IMG/VR virus record: IMGVR_UViG_3300014838_000003
Coordinates: 1 to 43,274 of that record
DNA length: 43,274 nt
Reading direction: 5' to 3' (one strand)
Source of the DNA: a virus
In this document: piece by piece, positions 31,551-37,972 of the stretch
Layout: every line of letters begins with the position of its first letter
How positions within the stretch are numbered: the first letter of the stretch is position 1
The notes under the pieces: generated by a model
Databases searched by the model: none
The model's input: only the letters and a program-made list of their open reading frames with translations
Told to the model about the DNA's origin: nothing
Translations under genes and position numbers: made by a program

Positions 31551-33490
31551 GCCAATCGCCGCAAGTATAGGGGGCGCCCGAGCCGAAGGGTAGGCTTCTC
31601 GCTGCGGGTGAAGTGGACCTCGGCCTGGTGGCGCGCAATCCACATCGCCATCACGATGTCGGTGTAGCGCCCCCGCCAGGAGCACAGCTCCTCTCGGAGA
31701 TCGAGGATCGCCTTCAGGGGCGCCCCCTGGGCGTGGAGGATCATCCGCGTGTGCTTGAAGATCGGCTCGAACTGCTCAACCCCCACGGTCGGGTCAGCCC
31801 CACCGGGCCCGGTGGTGTGGTCGATGATGCGAACGTCCGTTGCGATGCGGCTGATCTGTTCGGCGTAGATGGTCTGGATGTTGTTGTCCTCGACCGCCAC
31901 CGGCAGGTTGTAGCGGCGGGCGACCGCGATCAGGAAGTCGCATTGGGCCATGAAGCTGTAGCCCTCCAGCCGACCCCACTCGACGCCGTGGTGGTAGACC
32001 TCGGGCTTGGTGGTGGGGTCGAACCGGCCGCCGACCATGCGCGGATCACGCAGCAGGCCGGGCGGCAGCTCCTCGCGGGCGTCGTGCTGGCAGTAGACGA
32101 AGTATGCAGGGTGTTTTGAATACTTGGATATTCTTCCGCGACCGGGGTCGAAGCCGATCATCCCCGCCTGGGGCTTCTCGGGCATCTTTCCCCAGGTGAA
32201 GCCCGGCTTCCCGTCCTTGCCGTCCATCTCGCACTCCAGGACCCGGGCGCGGGGGAAGACGCGGCTCTCCGAGCCGGTGACGATGTTCCGGCAGCGCATG
32301 TTGAAGATGCGAGGGCCGAGCTTCTGCTTCAGCTCCTCCATGTGCTCGATGCTCTTGTGCTCCGGCCAGATGGTCTGGGTGTGGGTGCCGTCCGTGTAGC
32401 AGTCGAAGCGGAGGGCTCGATAGCCGCGCTTGCCCTGATGCTGCATGGCGTCATAGAAGCTATAGATGCGACTGCCGCAATCCTCGCTGTCGAAGAGGGT
32501 GCCGCAGTAGTAGACGCGCGGCCAGGCGGTGCCGTAGGGCGAGACGCGGCGCACGTCCTGGGCCATCGTCTCGGGACCGGACCTCCAGTAGTCGGCGAGC
32601 CGGTCCTGGATCGTGAAGGTGGCGGCGTTGGACACATTGACCCAATCGTCCCCTCCGACGCATACGTAGCGGTTGCCGGTGGAGAAGCGATTGGCGGTGA
32701 GCACCTCGAAGGCCCGGTCGTCCTGGGTCCGGCCGCGCAGCGAGAAGCCGCGGGTCGACCAGAGCTTGAAGCCGACGTCGCCCTTCCTGGGCCGGTCGAC
32801 CCAGGGGAAGAGCTGGTGGAGCTGCTGGCTGCGCTCGATCACGCCCATCAGCTTCAGACACCACCGCTGGCTGTGGGTCTCGTTCCAGTAGATGCGTCCT
32901 TCGCTCGCATCGCGCCACTCCGCCCAATCCATCAGGGGCACGGCGATGTTGTTGAGGTAGCTCTTCCCGAACTCGAAGGGGAGCAGGATGGCCGCGTTGC
33001 TGTATTGGCGCATGGCGTGGATGGCGGCGATGTGGAACTTCTTGAAGACGATCGGGTAGCCCTCTTCGTCGGCCAGCCCGACGAGCTGGGAGAAGGCGTT
33101 GGGGCTCCGAAGCGCCGCGTCGCGGAGCAGCTCGGTGATCGGGCCGCCCTCCCAGGTTTCGGGGTCGGTCTGCCGCTCGGCCTCGGCCAACCAGTCGGCG
33201 AGCGGCCGGGTCATCACGCGCTCCTGCGCCCACTGGAGCAGGTCGGCGACGTGCTCCCACCACGCCCGGGAATCAATCCAGTGGGCGGGCCTGGCGCCCC
33301 GCTCGCAGAGGAGTTGCCGCACCCCCTGGTGACGGGGGGTTTGGGAGAGGTCGAGCAGCATGATCGCCCACCAGGGGTACTCGTCGTCTCGCATCAGGCG
33401 GGCGTGAGCGGCTCGCGGCGAGTATTCGACGTCGGCCACCTTCCGCTGGCGCAGGTAGGGATGGCCCTCGACGACGTCGGGCTGGATCAC
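31547..33490 (-). CDS. terL: Terminase large subunit
   Basis: The 647-residue protein has both terminase activities. ATPase: an unusual Walker A, LPFEFGKS (170-177), and Walker B ending GGDDW (D281-D282). Nuclease: D448 in GFDPGRG, E534-D535 in AVEDNNIQ, and D611 in YTDIVMAMWIA, the RNase H-type three-metal-ligand arrangement. It cuts concatemeric DNA and pumps it into the head through the portal encoded next. GTG start, overlapping the RHH gene (GTGA). Confidence 0.92.
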   Translation of the reverse strand: MIQPDVVEGHPYLRQRKVADVEYSPRAAHARLMRDDEYPWWAIMLLDLSQTPRHQGVRQLLCERGARPAHWIDSRAWWEHVADLLQWAQERVMTRPLADWLAEAERQTDPETWEGGPITELLRDAALRSPNAFSQLVGLADEEGYPIVFKKFHIAAIHAMRQYSNAAILLPFEFGKSYLNNIAVPLMDWAEWRDASEGRIYWNETHSQRWCLKLMGVIERSQQLHQLFPWVDRPRKGDVGFKLWSTRGFSLRGRTQDDRAFEVLTANRFSTGNRYVCVGGDDWVNVSNAATFTIQDRLADYWRSGPETMAQDVRRVSPYGTAWPRVYYCGTLFDSEDCGSRIYSFYDAMQHQGKRGYRALRFDCYTDGTHTQTIWPEHKSIEHMEELKQKLGPRIFNMRCRNIVTGSESRVFPRARVLECEMDGKDGKPGFTWGKMPEKPQAGMIGFDPGRGRISKYSKHPAYFVYCQHDAREELPPGLLRDPRMVGGRFDPTTKPEVYHHGVEWGRLEGYSFMAQCDFLIAVARRYNLPVAVEDNNIQTIYAEQISRIATDVRIIDHTTGPGGADPTVGVEQFEPIFKHTRMILHAQGAPLKAILDLREELCSWRGRYTDIVMAMWIARHQAEVHFTRSEKPTLRLGRPLYLRRLA

Positions 33491-33831
33491 CGCAGGAAGC
33501 CCTCGATGGGCGGCGCCGGAGGCGGCGGGGCCTTGGGCTCCCGCGGTGGGTCCTCCCTCACCCCCAGGTAGCGGGCGATCCTGGTCTGACGCTTCTCGAA
33601 CTCATCGAACCTGTCGATCAGGTGGGCGAGGACGATGGCGGTCTTGTCCTCGATCGCGCCGCCTTCGAGCAGGTCGGCGTCGGTGAGCGGCTCGCTGCCC
33701 GGCTCCCCGAGAGGGAATCCGAAGCGGTAGCGGCAGAGGTCGGTGAGAGTCTTCAGGCCCAGCTCGCGGGCCTCGGCGCGCATCCGGTCCCGCTCGCCCT
33801 TCGACGTGCGGAAAGAGACCACTCCGGCCAC
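33487..33831 (-). CDS. Ribbon-helix-helix-like DNA-binding protein, possible small terminase
   Basis: The first 40 residues (VVSFRTSKGERDRMRAEARELGLKTLTDLCRYRF) read as a ribbon-helix-helix fold: a strand, then two helices with a turn at G-L-K. The middle is a charged helix (KTAIVLAHLIDRFDEFEKRQTRIARYLG), and the end is Pro-rich. Its gene overlaps the start of the large terminase, the usual site for a small terminase. No classical TerS HTH is seen elsewhere. A transcription regulator is the alternative. Confidence 0.6.
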   Translation of the reverse strand: MAGVVSFRTSKGERDRMRAEARELGLKTLTDLCRYRFGFPLGEPGSEPLTDADLLEGGAIEDKTAIVLAHLIDRFDEFEKRQTRIARYLGVREDPPREPKAPPPPAPPIEGFLR

Positions 33832-33834
33832 GGA

Positions 33835-34266
33835 CTACACGACCCGGAGCGGGCCGCCTCCGTTCCCAGGCAGCGCGATCTTGCTCCTGAGCGACATCTC
33901 CTGCTGCATCTGGGCCACCTGCATCATACCGCGCACCACACCGGCGCTCGCGTGTTGCTCGTCGAGCTGACCCTGGAGGTACTCCGCGGCGGCGAGGAGG
34001 TGGTAGCGGTCGATGCGAGTGCCGTGATAGCTCATCTTGGCCTTGTAGCCGTTGAACTCCATCACCGCAACCCGGTCGAGCGGCTCGAACGCCTGGTCGC
34101 CCCACGTCGACGGGCCCGGGGTGACGTCCTCCCGGCCGGGGGTTCCGATCTCGCGGAGGTGGGCGACGGCGTAGGCCATGTCCGGCTGCTCCATCTTGTC
34201 GAGGATGACCAGCACCTTGCGCTCGTCGTTCGCCTTCACGAAGATCAGTACGCTCGCGTCAGCCAC
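33835..34266 (-). CDS. Hypothetical protein, 143 aa
   Basis: GTG start at 34266, overlapping the stop of the zinc-ribbon gene by 8 nt. The N-terminal half has alternating strands and helices (SVLIFVKANDERKVLVILDKMEQPDMAYAVAHLREIG), the second half a long helix (HLLAAAEYLQGQLDEQHASAGVVRGMMQVAQMQQEM). No motif I recognise. It sits between the lysis genes and the terminase module. It could serve in packaging, but that is from location only. Confidence 0.65.
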   Translation of the reverse strand: MADASVLIFVKANDERKVLVILDKMEQPDMAYAVAHLREIGTPGREDVTPGPSTWGDQAFEPLDRVAVMEFNGYKAKMSYHGTRIDRYHLLAAAEYLQGQLDEQHASAGVVRGMMQVAQMQQEMSLRSKIALPGNGGGPLRVV

Positions 34267-34417
34267 GCTTCTCTCCCTTGGGGTACGCCTGGTCCAAGAA
34301 CGGCTTGATGGCCTTGTCCTGCCCGGTGCGCGCGGCGCATCTGGGGCACTCGCCCACCTTGTTCAGCGTCGCCTCGCAGCTCGGGCACCTCTGCCGCGGG
34401 AAGAGGATCGGGCTCAT
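34259..34417 (-). CDS. Small zinc-ribbon protein, 52 aa
   Basis: ATG at 34417, coupled to the endolysin stop as ATGA. It contains CPSC and CPRC about 13 residues apart, a zinc ribbon (RQRCPSCEATLNKVGECPRCAARTG), followed by a short basic tail. It has no other domain. Position after the endolysin does not explain its job; many such ribbons in this genome suggest nucleic-acid or protein binding. Confidence 0.72.
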   Translation of the reverse strand: MSPILFPRQRCPSCEATLNKVGECPRCAARTGQDKAIKPFLDQAYPKGEKRG

Positions 34418-35244
34418 GGAGCCGGGGGTATGACGAGGACCTGTCCGGGGTGAATGTCGCCGGGGTTGGACCCGACCACCGCCTTGTTGGCGTCGTAGAT
34501 CGTGGTCCAGAGGTTGCCGTTGTGGTACTGGCGGGCGGCGATGGCCCAGAGCGAATCGCCGGGCTGCACCGTGTAGGTCACCTGAGCGGGGACCGGCTGG
34601 ACGGGCAGCGGGGCGGAGAGGTCGGGGATGACCAGCACCTCGCCGGGGAAGATCAGGTCGGGGTTGGTGACCGCGGCGTTGGCGTGCCAGATGGCGGGCC
34701 AGTCGTTCGCGTTGCCGTAGGCCCGCTGCGCGATGGCGCTCAGGCTGTCGCCCAAGACCACCGTGTAGTTGGAGCCCGGCGCGATCGGCGCGGCCGGTGG
34801 GGGAGGGGGCTCCGGCGCCGGAGGTGTTGGGACCGGCGCCGGAGCGGGAGGAGCGTTGGCTTCGAGGAGGAGCGCGAACCCGTGTGTGCCCCAGGTCCGC
34901 AGCTCGCCGATGATCTCGGCGTTGCCATACCACTCGTCGAGCGGGGTGTCGGCGAGGAGCGCGGCCTTGATGGACGGGTAGAGCCCGTTGCTGATCGTGG
35001 CCGCGGTCGCGGCGGCGCCGATGGCCTCGGTCGGGTAGTCGTAGACGTGCTCGTCGTTGCCGAAGGTGTTGTAGGGCGTCTCACCCTCGTAACCCGAACG
35101 GGTGGTGTCCCACGGGTTGTTGAGCGCCGAGGAGCCCTCGTAGCCCTGCCACTTCTGGCCGATCGCCAGCAGGTTCGCGCTGGTGGGGTCGGGGCAGCCC
35201 AGCGCGCCGTAGATGGCCTCGTACATGCTGGCGGAGTAGCTCAC
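34414..35244 (-). CDS. Endolysin with lysozyme-like domain and two LysM domains
   Basis: Start GTG 35244 (MSYSASMYEAIYGALG); an upstream reading would overlap the holin candidate. Residues about 5-127 form a lysozyme-superfamily-like domain: LLAIGQKWQGYEGSSALNNPWDT, then NTFGN, TEAIGAAATAATISNGLYPSIKAALL and the end. E36 is a candidate catalytic acid. A Pro/Ala linker (130-155) leads to two LysM domains: 159-207 and 223-273, each with the YTV..GDSL.AIA pattern. LysM binds N-acetylglucosamine-containing peptidoglycan. The neighbour is a holin candidate, supporting a role in lysis. Confidence 0.88.
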   Translation of the reverse strand: MSYSASMYEAIYGALGCPDPTSANLLAIGQKWQGYEGSSALNNPWDTTRSGYEGETPYNTFGNDEHVYDYPTEAIGAAATAATISNGLYPSIKAALLADTPLDEWYGNAEIIGELRTWGTHGFALLLEANAPPAPAPVPTPPAPEPPPPPAAPIAPGSNYTVVLGDSLSAIAQRAYGNANDWPAIWHANAAVTNPDLIFPGEVLVIPDLSAPLPVQPVPAQVTYTVQPGDSLWAIAARQYHNGNLWTTIYDANKAVVGSNPGDIHPGQVLVIPPAP

Positions 35245-35246
35245 GG

Positions 35247-35609
35247 TCAGATTTTCCCGATCAGGAAGAGGACGATGAGCACGATCACGATGCCGAAGAC
35301 CACGAAGTAGAGCGCGTAGTTGCCGGACACCTGGCCCGCCTGGTTGGCGTGGGGGTCGGTGCTGTAGGTGACGGTCTTGACGAGTTTGGGCTGTGCGGCG
35401 GGAGTGTTGTTTGGCATGGTGTCCCAAGTATGCACCGCCGCGGTGACCGTGGTGGCGATCACGCCGAGGACGATGACGACGTAGGAGGCGGGGTCGGTCT
35501 TGCCCCACTGGTTGACCACGGCGATCCAGGAGCCGCCCACCGCCGTCCCGACGGCGACCAGGAACGAGATCAGGACCGCGACGCTGACGTACTTCCCGAA
35601 GAGGGTCAC
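35247..35609 (-). CDS. Holin candidate with three transmembrane segments
   Basis: This 120-residue membrane protein has hydrophobic segments near 8-31 (VSVAVLISFLVAVGTAVGGSWIAV), 43-62 (YVVIVLGVIATTVTAAVHTW) and 98-118 (YALYFVVFGIVIVLIVLFLIG). Three segments and a small size fit a class I-type holin topology. It lies between a small membrane protein and the endolysin. ATG at 35609 with GGAG upstream. Holins share little sequence, so the call depends on topology and context. Confidence 0.68.
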   Translation of the reverse strand: MTLFGKYVSVAVLISFLVAVGTAVGGSWIAVVNQWGKTDPASYVVIVLGVIATTVTAAVHTWDTMPNNTPAAQPKLVKTVTYSTDPHANQAGQVSGNYALYFVVFGIVIVLIVLFLIGKI

Positions 35610-35618
35610 TGTGGTCTC

Positions 35619-35768
35619 CTAGCAGCTCGACATGAAGGGGCAGGACGAGTTGCCCGCCATCACCAACAGACCGTACACCAGCAGGCCCGCGAAGCCAAGC
35701 AGCAGTATCCCGCCGAGCGCGTCAAGCGGACCATTCCAGCCGGTGAAGATCGCCTTGACCAGTTTCAC
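35619..35768 (-). CDS. Small single-pass membrane protein, 49 aa
   Basis: GTG at 35768 (MKLVKAIFTGWNGPLDALGG). One hydrophobic helix (LGGILLLGFAGLLVYGLLVMAG, about residues 18-39) and a Cys-containing end (NSSCPFMSSC). The gene is the first of the minus-strand late operon, directly upstream of the holin candidate. It may be a second holin, antiholin or pinholin-like protein. The reading frame is short, and support is mainly its hydrophobicity and position. Confidence 0.6.
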   Translation of the reverse strand: MKLVKAIFTGWNGPLDALGGILLLGFAGLLVYGLLVMAGNSSCPFMSSC

Positions 35769-35814
35769 TTCTCACCCATTGTGGAGTGGGCCCCGGAGGT
35801 GTTACCCTCCGGGG
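35755..35814 (+). promoter_or_regulatory. Divergent control region with 9-bp hairpin
   Basis: A possible plus-strand promoter TTGACC (35755-35760), 16 nt, CATTGT (35777-35782) reads toward the gene at 35816; its -35 lies in the small membrane-protein gene. A perfect inverted repeat follows: CCCCGGAGG (35791-35799), 6-nt spacer, CCTCCGGGG (35806-35814). It ends one base before the ATG at 35816. It could be an operator shared with the divergent late operon or an RNA hairpin covering the start. Confidence 0.5.
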
Positions 35815-35815
35815 G

Positions 35816-36202
35816 ATGATCCCAACACCGGACAGTAGCAGATTCTCCCCCCGGGCGCCAGCCCGCAGCGCGGATGACGTCTGTCACCGTTGCGGGAGAG
35901 CCTCTCGGACCACCTGCTGCCCGGGATGCGCGCAGATCGTTCAGCTCACCGTAGACGTGCCGCGCGAGGCGCGCGTGTGGATGAAGGTCAGCGTGGACGA
36001 CGAGGTGGGGCGGGCCTTGCTTCTTCGGGTTGGGGCGGTCTATGATCCCGACACCGAGATGTGGAGTGCCCAACCGCCCGCCGCCCCCCTGAGAGAGCGG
36101 TTCGGTTGCGTCCCGAACCCCTATAGCTCCCATCAGCTCACGCCTCCCGAACGCGGCAACGTGAGCAGCATATCCGATCTGATGCTCTCGGCGTTGCGAT
36201 GA
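35816..36202 (+). CDS. Zinc-binding protein, 128 aa, first gene of the miniprotein operon
   Basis: I chose ATG 35816; GTG 35786 would read through the hairpin and is less likely. The N-terminal third has CHRC and CCPGC (VCHRCGRASRTTCCPGCAQ), a zinc ribbon. A beta segment VQLTVDVPREARVWMKVSVDDEVGRALLLRVG follows, and the C-terminal part has no clear fold. Its stop overlaps the next ATG. Because all three following genes are also tiny and partly zinc-binding, it may be part of a small protein complex or a set of host-interaction factors. Confidence 0.7.
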   Translation: MIPTPDSSRFSPRAPARSADDVCHRCGRASRTTCCPGCAQIVQLTVDVPREARVWMKVSVDDEVGRALLLRVGAVYDPDTEMWSAQPPAAPLRERFGCVPNPYSSHQLTPPERGNVSSISDLMLSALR

Positions 36203-36405
36203 TCAACTCCCCCTACGCCCCGCTCGGCTACGGCCGGACCTCGTGGGCCCCCTGCGCCGAGCCCGACTGCGAGCGCAAGGTGGGCTTGGCCTCGGGCAAC
36301 GTCTACTGCCAGCTCCACCGGCCCAAGGATGCGCCGCGCTGCTGCGGCTGCCAGGCGCCAATGCCCAAGGGCGATTTCGCGCTATTCTGCGAGGGATGTC
36401 GATGA
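36199..36405 (+). CDS. Zinc-finger-rich small protein, 68 aa
   Basis: Two Cys-rich parts are visible: CAEPDCERKVG..NVYCQLH near residues 19-40 (C-x4-C ... C-x2-H, the same pattern as in the protein at 2874) and CCGCQAPMPKGDFALFCEGC near 48-67. ATGA coupling on both sides. Nothing enzymatic. The small size and two metal sites suggest a nucleic-acid-binding or protein-binding adaptor; this is inference. Confidence 0.75.
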   Translation: MINSPYAPLGYGRTSWAPCAEPDCERKVGLASGNVYCQLHRPKDAPRCCGCQAPMPKGDFALFCEGCR

Positions 36406-36485
36406 GCTGTGACCCACCCGTCGTCGTCGACCACCGCCCGGTTCGCCTGGACAACGTCGAGGCCGAGGAGGGCCACCCACTGTGA
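36402..36485 (+). CDS. Putative micro-protein, 27 aa
   Basis: ATG at 36402 overlaps the previous stop as ATGA, and its own stop overlaps the next GTG (GTGA), so it is exactly framed by both neighbours. The peptide (MSCDPPVVVDHRPVRLDNVE and seven more residues) has no motif. It may be a coupling relay that carries ribosomes from 36199 to 36482, or a real peptide. Confidence 0.5.
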   Translation: MSCDPPVVVDHRPVRLDNVEAEEGHPL

Positions 36486-36691
36486 AGTTCCCGCCCCGCG
36501 AGACCCTCACCGAGACGCTCTCGGGCAACCTGCGCGCCCACGTCGGGCGGGCGGCCCACGAGGACATCAGCGTCTTCCCGTGCATCCGCTGTCACACCCC
36601 CGTCAGCCGCCGGGCCAAGGGCTATTGGGGCTCCAGCCTGTGCCCGAAGTGCCAGCCCACCGTCTACCCAGAAGGGAAGCCCACCTTCTGA
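36482..36691 (+). CDS. Zinc-ribbon miniprotein, 69 aa
   Basis: GTG start overlapping the micro-protein stop. CIRC and CPKC (VFPCIRCHTPVSRRAKGYWGSSLCPKCQP) form a zinc ribbon in the C-terminal half; the N-terminal helix (TLTETLSGNLRAHVGRA) precedes it. It is the last gene of the plus-strand miniprotein operon. The downstream CTGACC/GGTCAG inverted repeat (36688-36720) lacks a T run and is weak as a terminator. Confidence 0.72.
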   Translation: MKFPPRETLTETLSGNLRAHVGRAAHEDISVFPCIRCHTPVSRRAKGYWGSSLCPKCQPTVYPEGKPTF

Positions 36692-37441
36692 CCAAATGCG
36701 TCTACCCCCTCAACGGTCAGCCCGACGAAGATACATGGGTGCCCCAGGCGCAGATGAGTGATTGCACCGCTTGGGACGTTGAGGTGCGGCTCTCTCATTC
36801 TCCACGCCTGCTCTGTTACCCGTCAACATTCCTTCAGCCGTCGTCGGAGGGCCCACTGGCCCGGAGATGACATCGAGGGGGTACGGACGTAGCCCCTCCC
36901 CGACACCTGCGGGTCACTCGGAGGCGTCAGGACGGAGCCACCCTGCACCCGCATCTCACCACGGACGTCAGTTGGCGGCTCCCGAGGAGCCTGACGACGA
37001 CCCCAGGTGACGCGCGCAGCTCCACCGGGACGTCCGGGGACACGATGAGTGGTGCGTATACGTCGATTCACGCACTCGGAAGGGGGGAACTCCTCTCTCA
37101 CCCCTGCGCGAGTGGAAACCCGGGGGTGTGGTGGGGGAGGGCGAAACGGGGTGCGCGGCGGGCTGGCTGCCCCGGACGCGGCGCCAAACGCCGCAGACGT
37201 TGGCCTCCGCGCGCGATGACGTGCGGCCATGCGCGGTCGGCTGGTGGTCGCTGCAACGCCCGGTGGTGACGTCGACGGGGCGGGAGGATCGGCCCGTCAG
37301 ACGACGCACGCGGCGCGATCCCGCCAAACCCGTGCCGCTGTGCGGGGCTGTGTGACACGGGATGAGGCGGGGCGGTCCCCTGGTACCTCCGCCATCCTCG
37401 CCGCGTCGGCTGGCCGCCGTGCGTCGCCCTAACGTGCGGGC
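36692..37441. other. Gene-poor region, largest in the genome
   Basis: About 750 nt lie between the end of the zinc-miniprotein operon and the end of the opposite MoxR/VWA operon. Several open frames exist on both strands, but none has a ribosome-binding site, a recognisable motif or a protein-like composition. Visible structure: hairpin GGCTCC-CGA-GGAGCC (36977-36991) with outer arms GTCA/TGAC; GCGGCG-CCAAA-CGCCGC (37178-37194); GTGCGT/ACGCAC (37052-37075) around a CGTATACG palindrome; GGGCC-CACT-GGCCC (36849-36862). No T run follows these. It may be an origin, packaging site or non-coding RNA. Confidence 0.55.
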
Positions 37442-37478
37442 AAAAGAGAACCGCCCCGACGCGGTGCCGGAGCGGTTC
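37442..37478 (-). terminator. Intrinsic terminator for the MoxR/VWA operon
   Basis: In minus-strand RNA GAACCGCUCCG (from 37478-37468) pairs with CGGGGCGGUUC (from 37458-37448) over 11 positions with one U-G wobble, loop of 9, then UCUUUU down to 37442. It lies 21 nt after the stop of the gene at 37499. A second GAACCGC copy (37494-37488) could compete for the same arm. Confidence 0.82.
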
Positions 37479-37498
37479 GATAGGTGCGGCGGTTCGGG

Positions 37499-37744
37499 TC
37501 AGCTCGGGACGATCAGCTCGCAGTCAACGCCCCGCAGCACCGCGATCAGCGCGCGCCGGTCCGGGTTGTCGCTGCCACCGGTCCGGAAGACGCGGAAGAC
37601 GTCGCCGCCATCCTCCCAACTCGCGACGATCTCCACGCCCAGCTCCCAACCCTGACACCGCGCGGCGGCCCCGGTGGATTTGTCGCCCAGCCGATGCACT
37701 GCCCGACCGCGGCGACTACTGATCTCCGCCAGGTACTGAGCCAT
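37499..37744 (-). CDS. Hypothetical protein, 81 aa
   Basis: ATG at 37744 behind GGAGGG. The sequence (AQYLAEISSRRGRAVHRLG; CQGWELGVEIVASWEDGGDVFRVF; RTGGSDNPDRRALIAVLRGVDCELIV) looks like a small alpha/beta fold. No catalytic motif. It is the last gene of the MoxR/VWA operon. It may be a dedicated partner of that system, based only on position. Confidence 0.7.
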   Translation of the reverse strand: MAQYLAEISSRRGRAVHRLGDKSTGAAARCQGWELGVEIVASWEDGGDVFRVFRTGGSDNPDRRALIAVLRGVDCELIVPS

Positions 37745-37745
37745 C

Positions 37746-37955
37746 TCACACCCTCCCCGGGTGCAGCTCGCGCCCGATCTCGGCGGCCAGGACGCTCTCG
37801 CAGCCCGGGCAGACCATGTGAACCGTGTCGCCCAGCTCATGGCCAGGCTCGCCCAGACGCGCGGCGAGTTCCGCCCGCCATCCACACTCCTCACAGGTGA
37901 TGCGGATGTGGGGCAGGTGCCCCCGCTCCGCCCGTTGACTGTTCGGCCATCTCAT
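37746..37955 (-). CDS. Small zinc-binding protein, 69 aa
   Basis: I chose ATG 37955, with AGGAGAGG upstream. An ATG at 37976 overlapping the VWA stop (ATGA) gives 7 more residues and is possible. CEEC and CPGC (ITCEECGWRAEL..; HMVCPGCESVL) form a zinc ribbon. The protein is coupled to the VWA gene. Its neighbour's upstream partner, the AAA+ protein, also carries a zinc ribbon, so metal-binding ribbons are a repeated feature of this operon. Confidence 0.75.
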   Translation of the reverse strand: MRWPNSQRAERGHLPHIRITCEECGWRAELAARLGEPGHELGDTVHMVCPGCESVLAAEIGRELHPGRV

Positions 37956-37972
37956 CTCGACACCTCTCCTCA

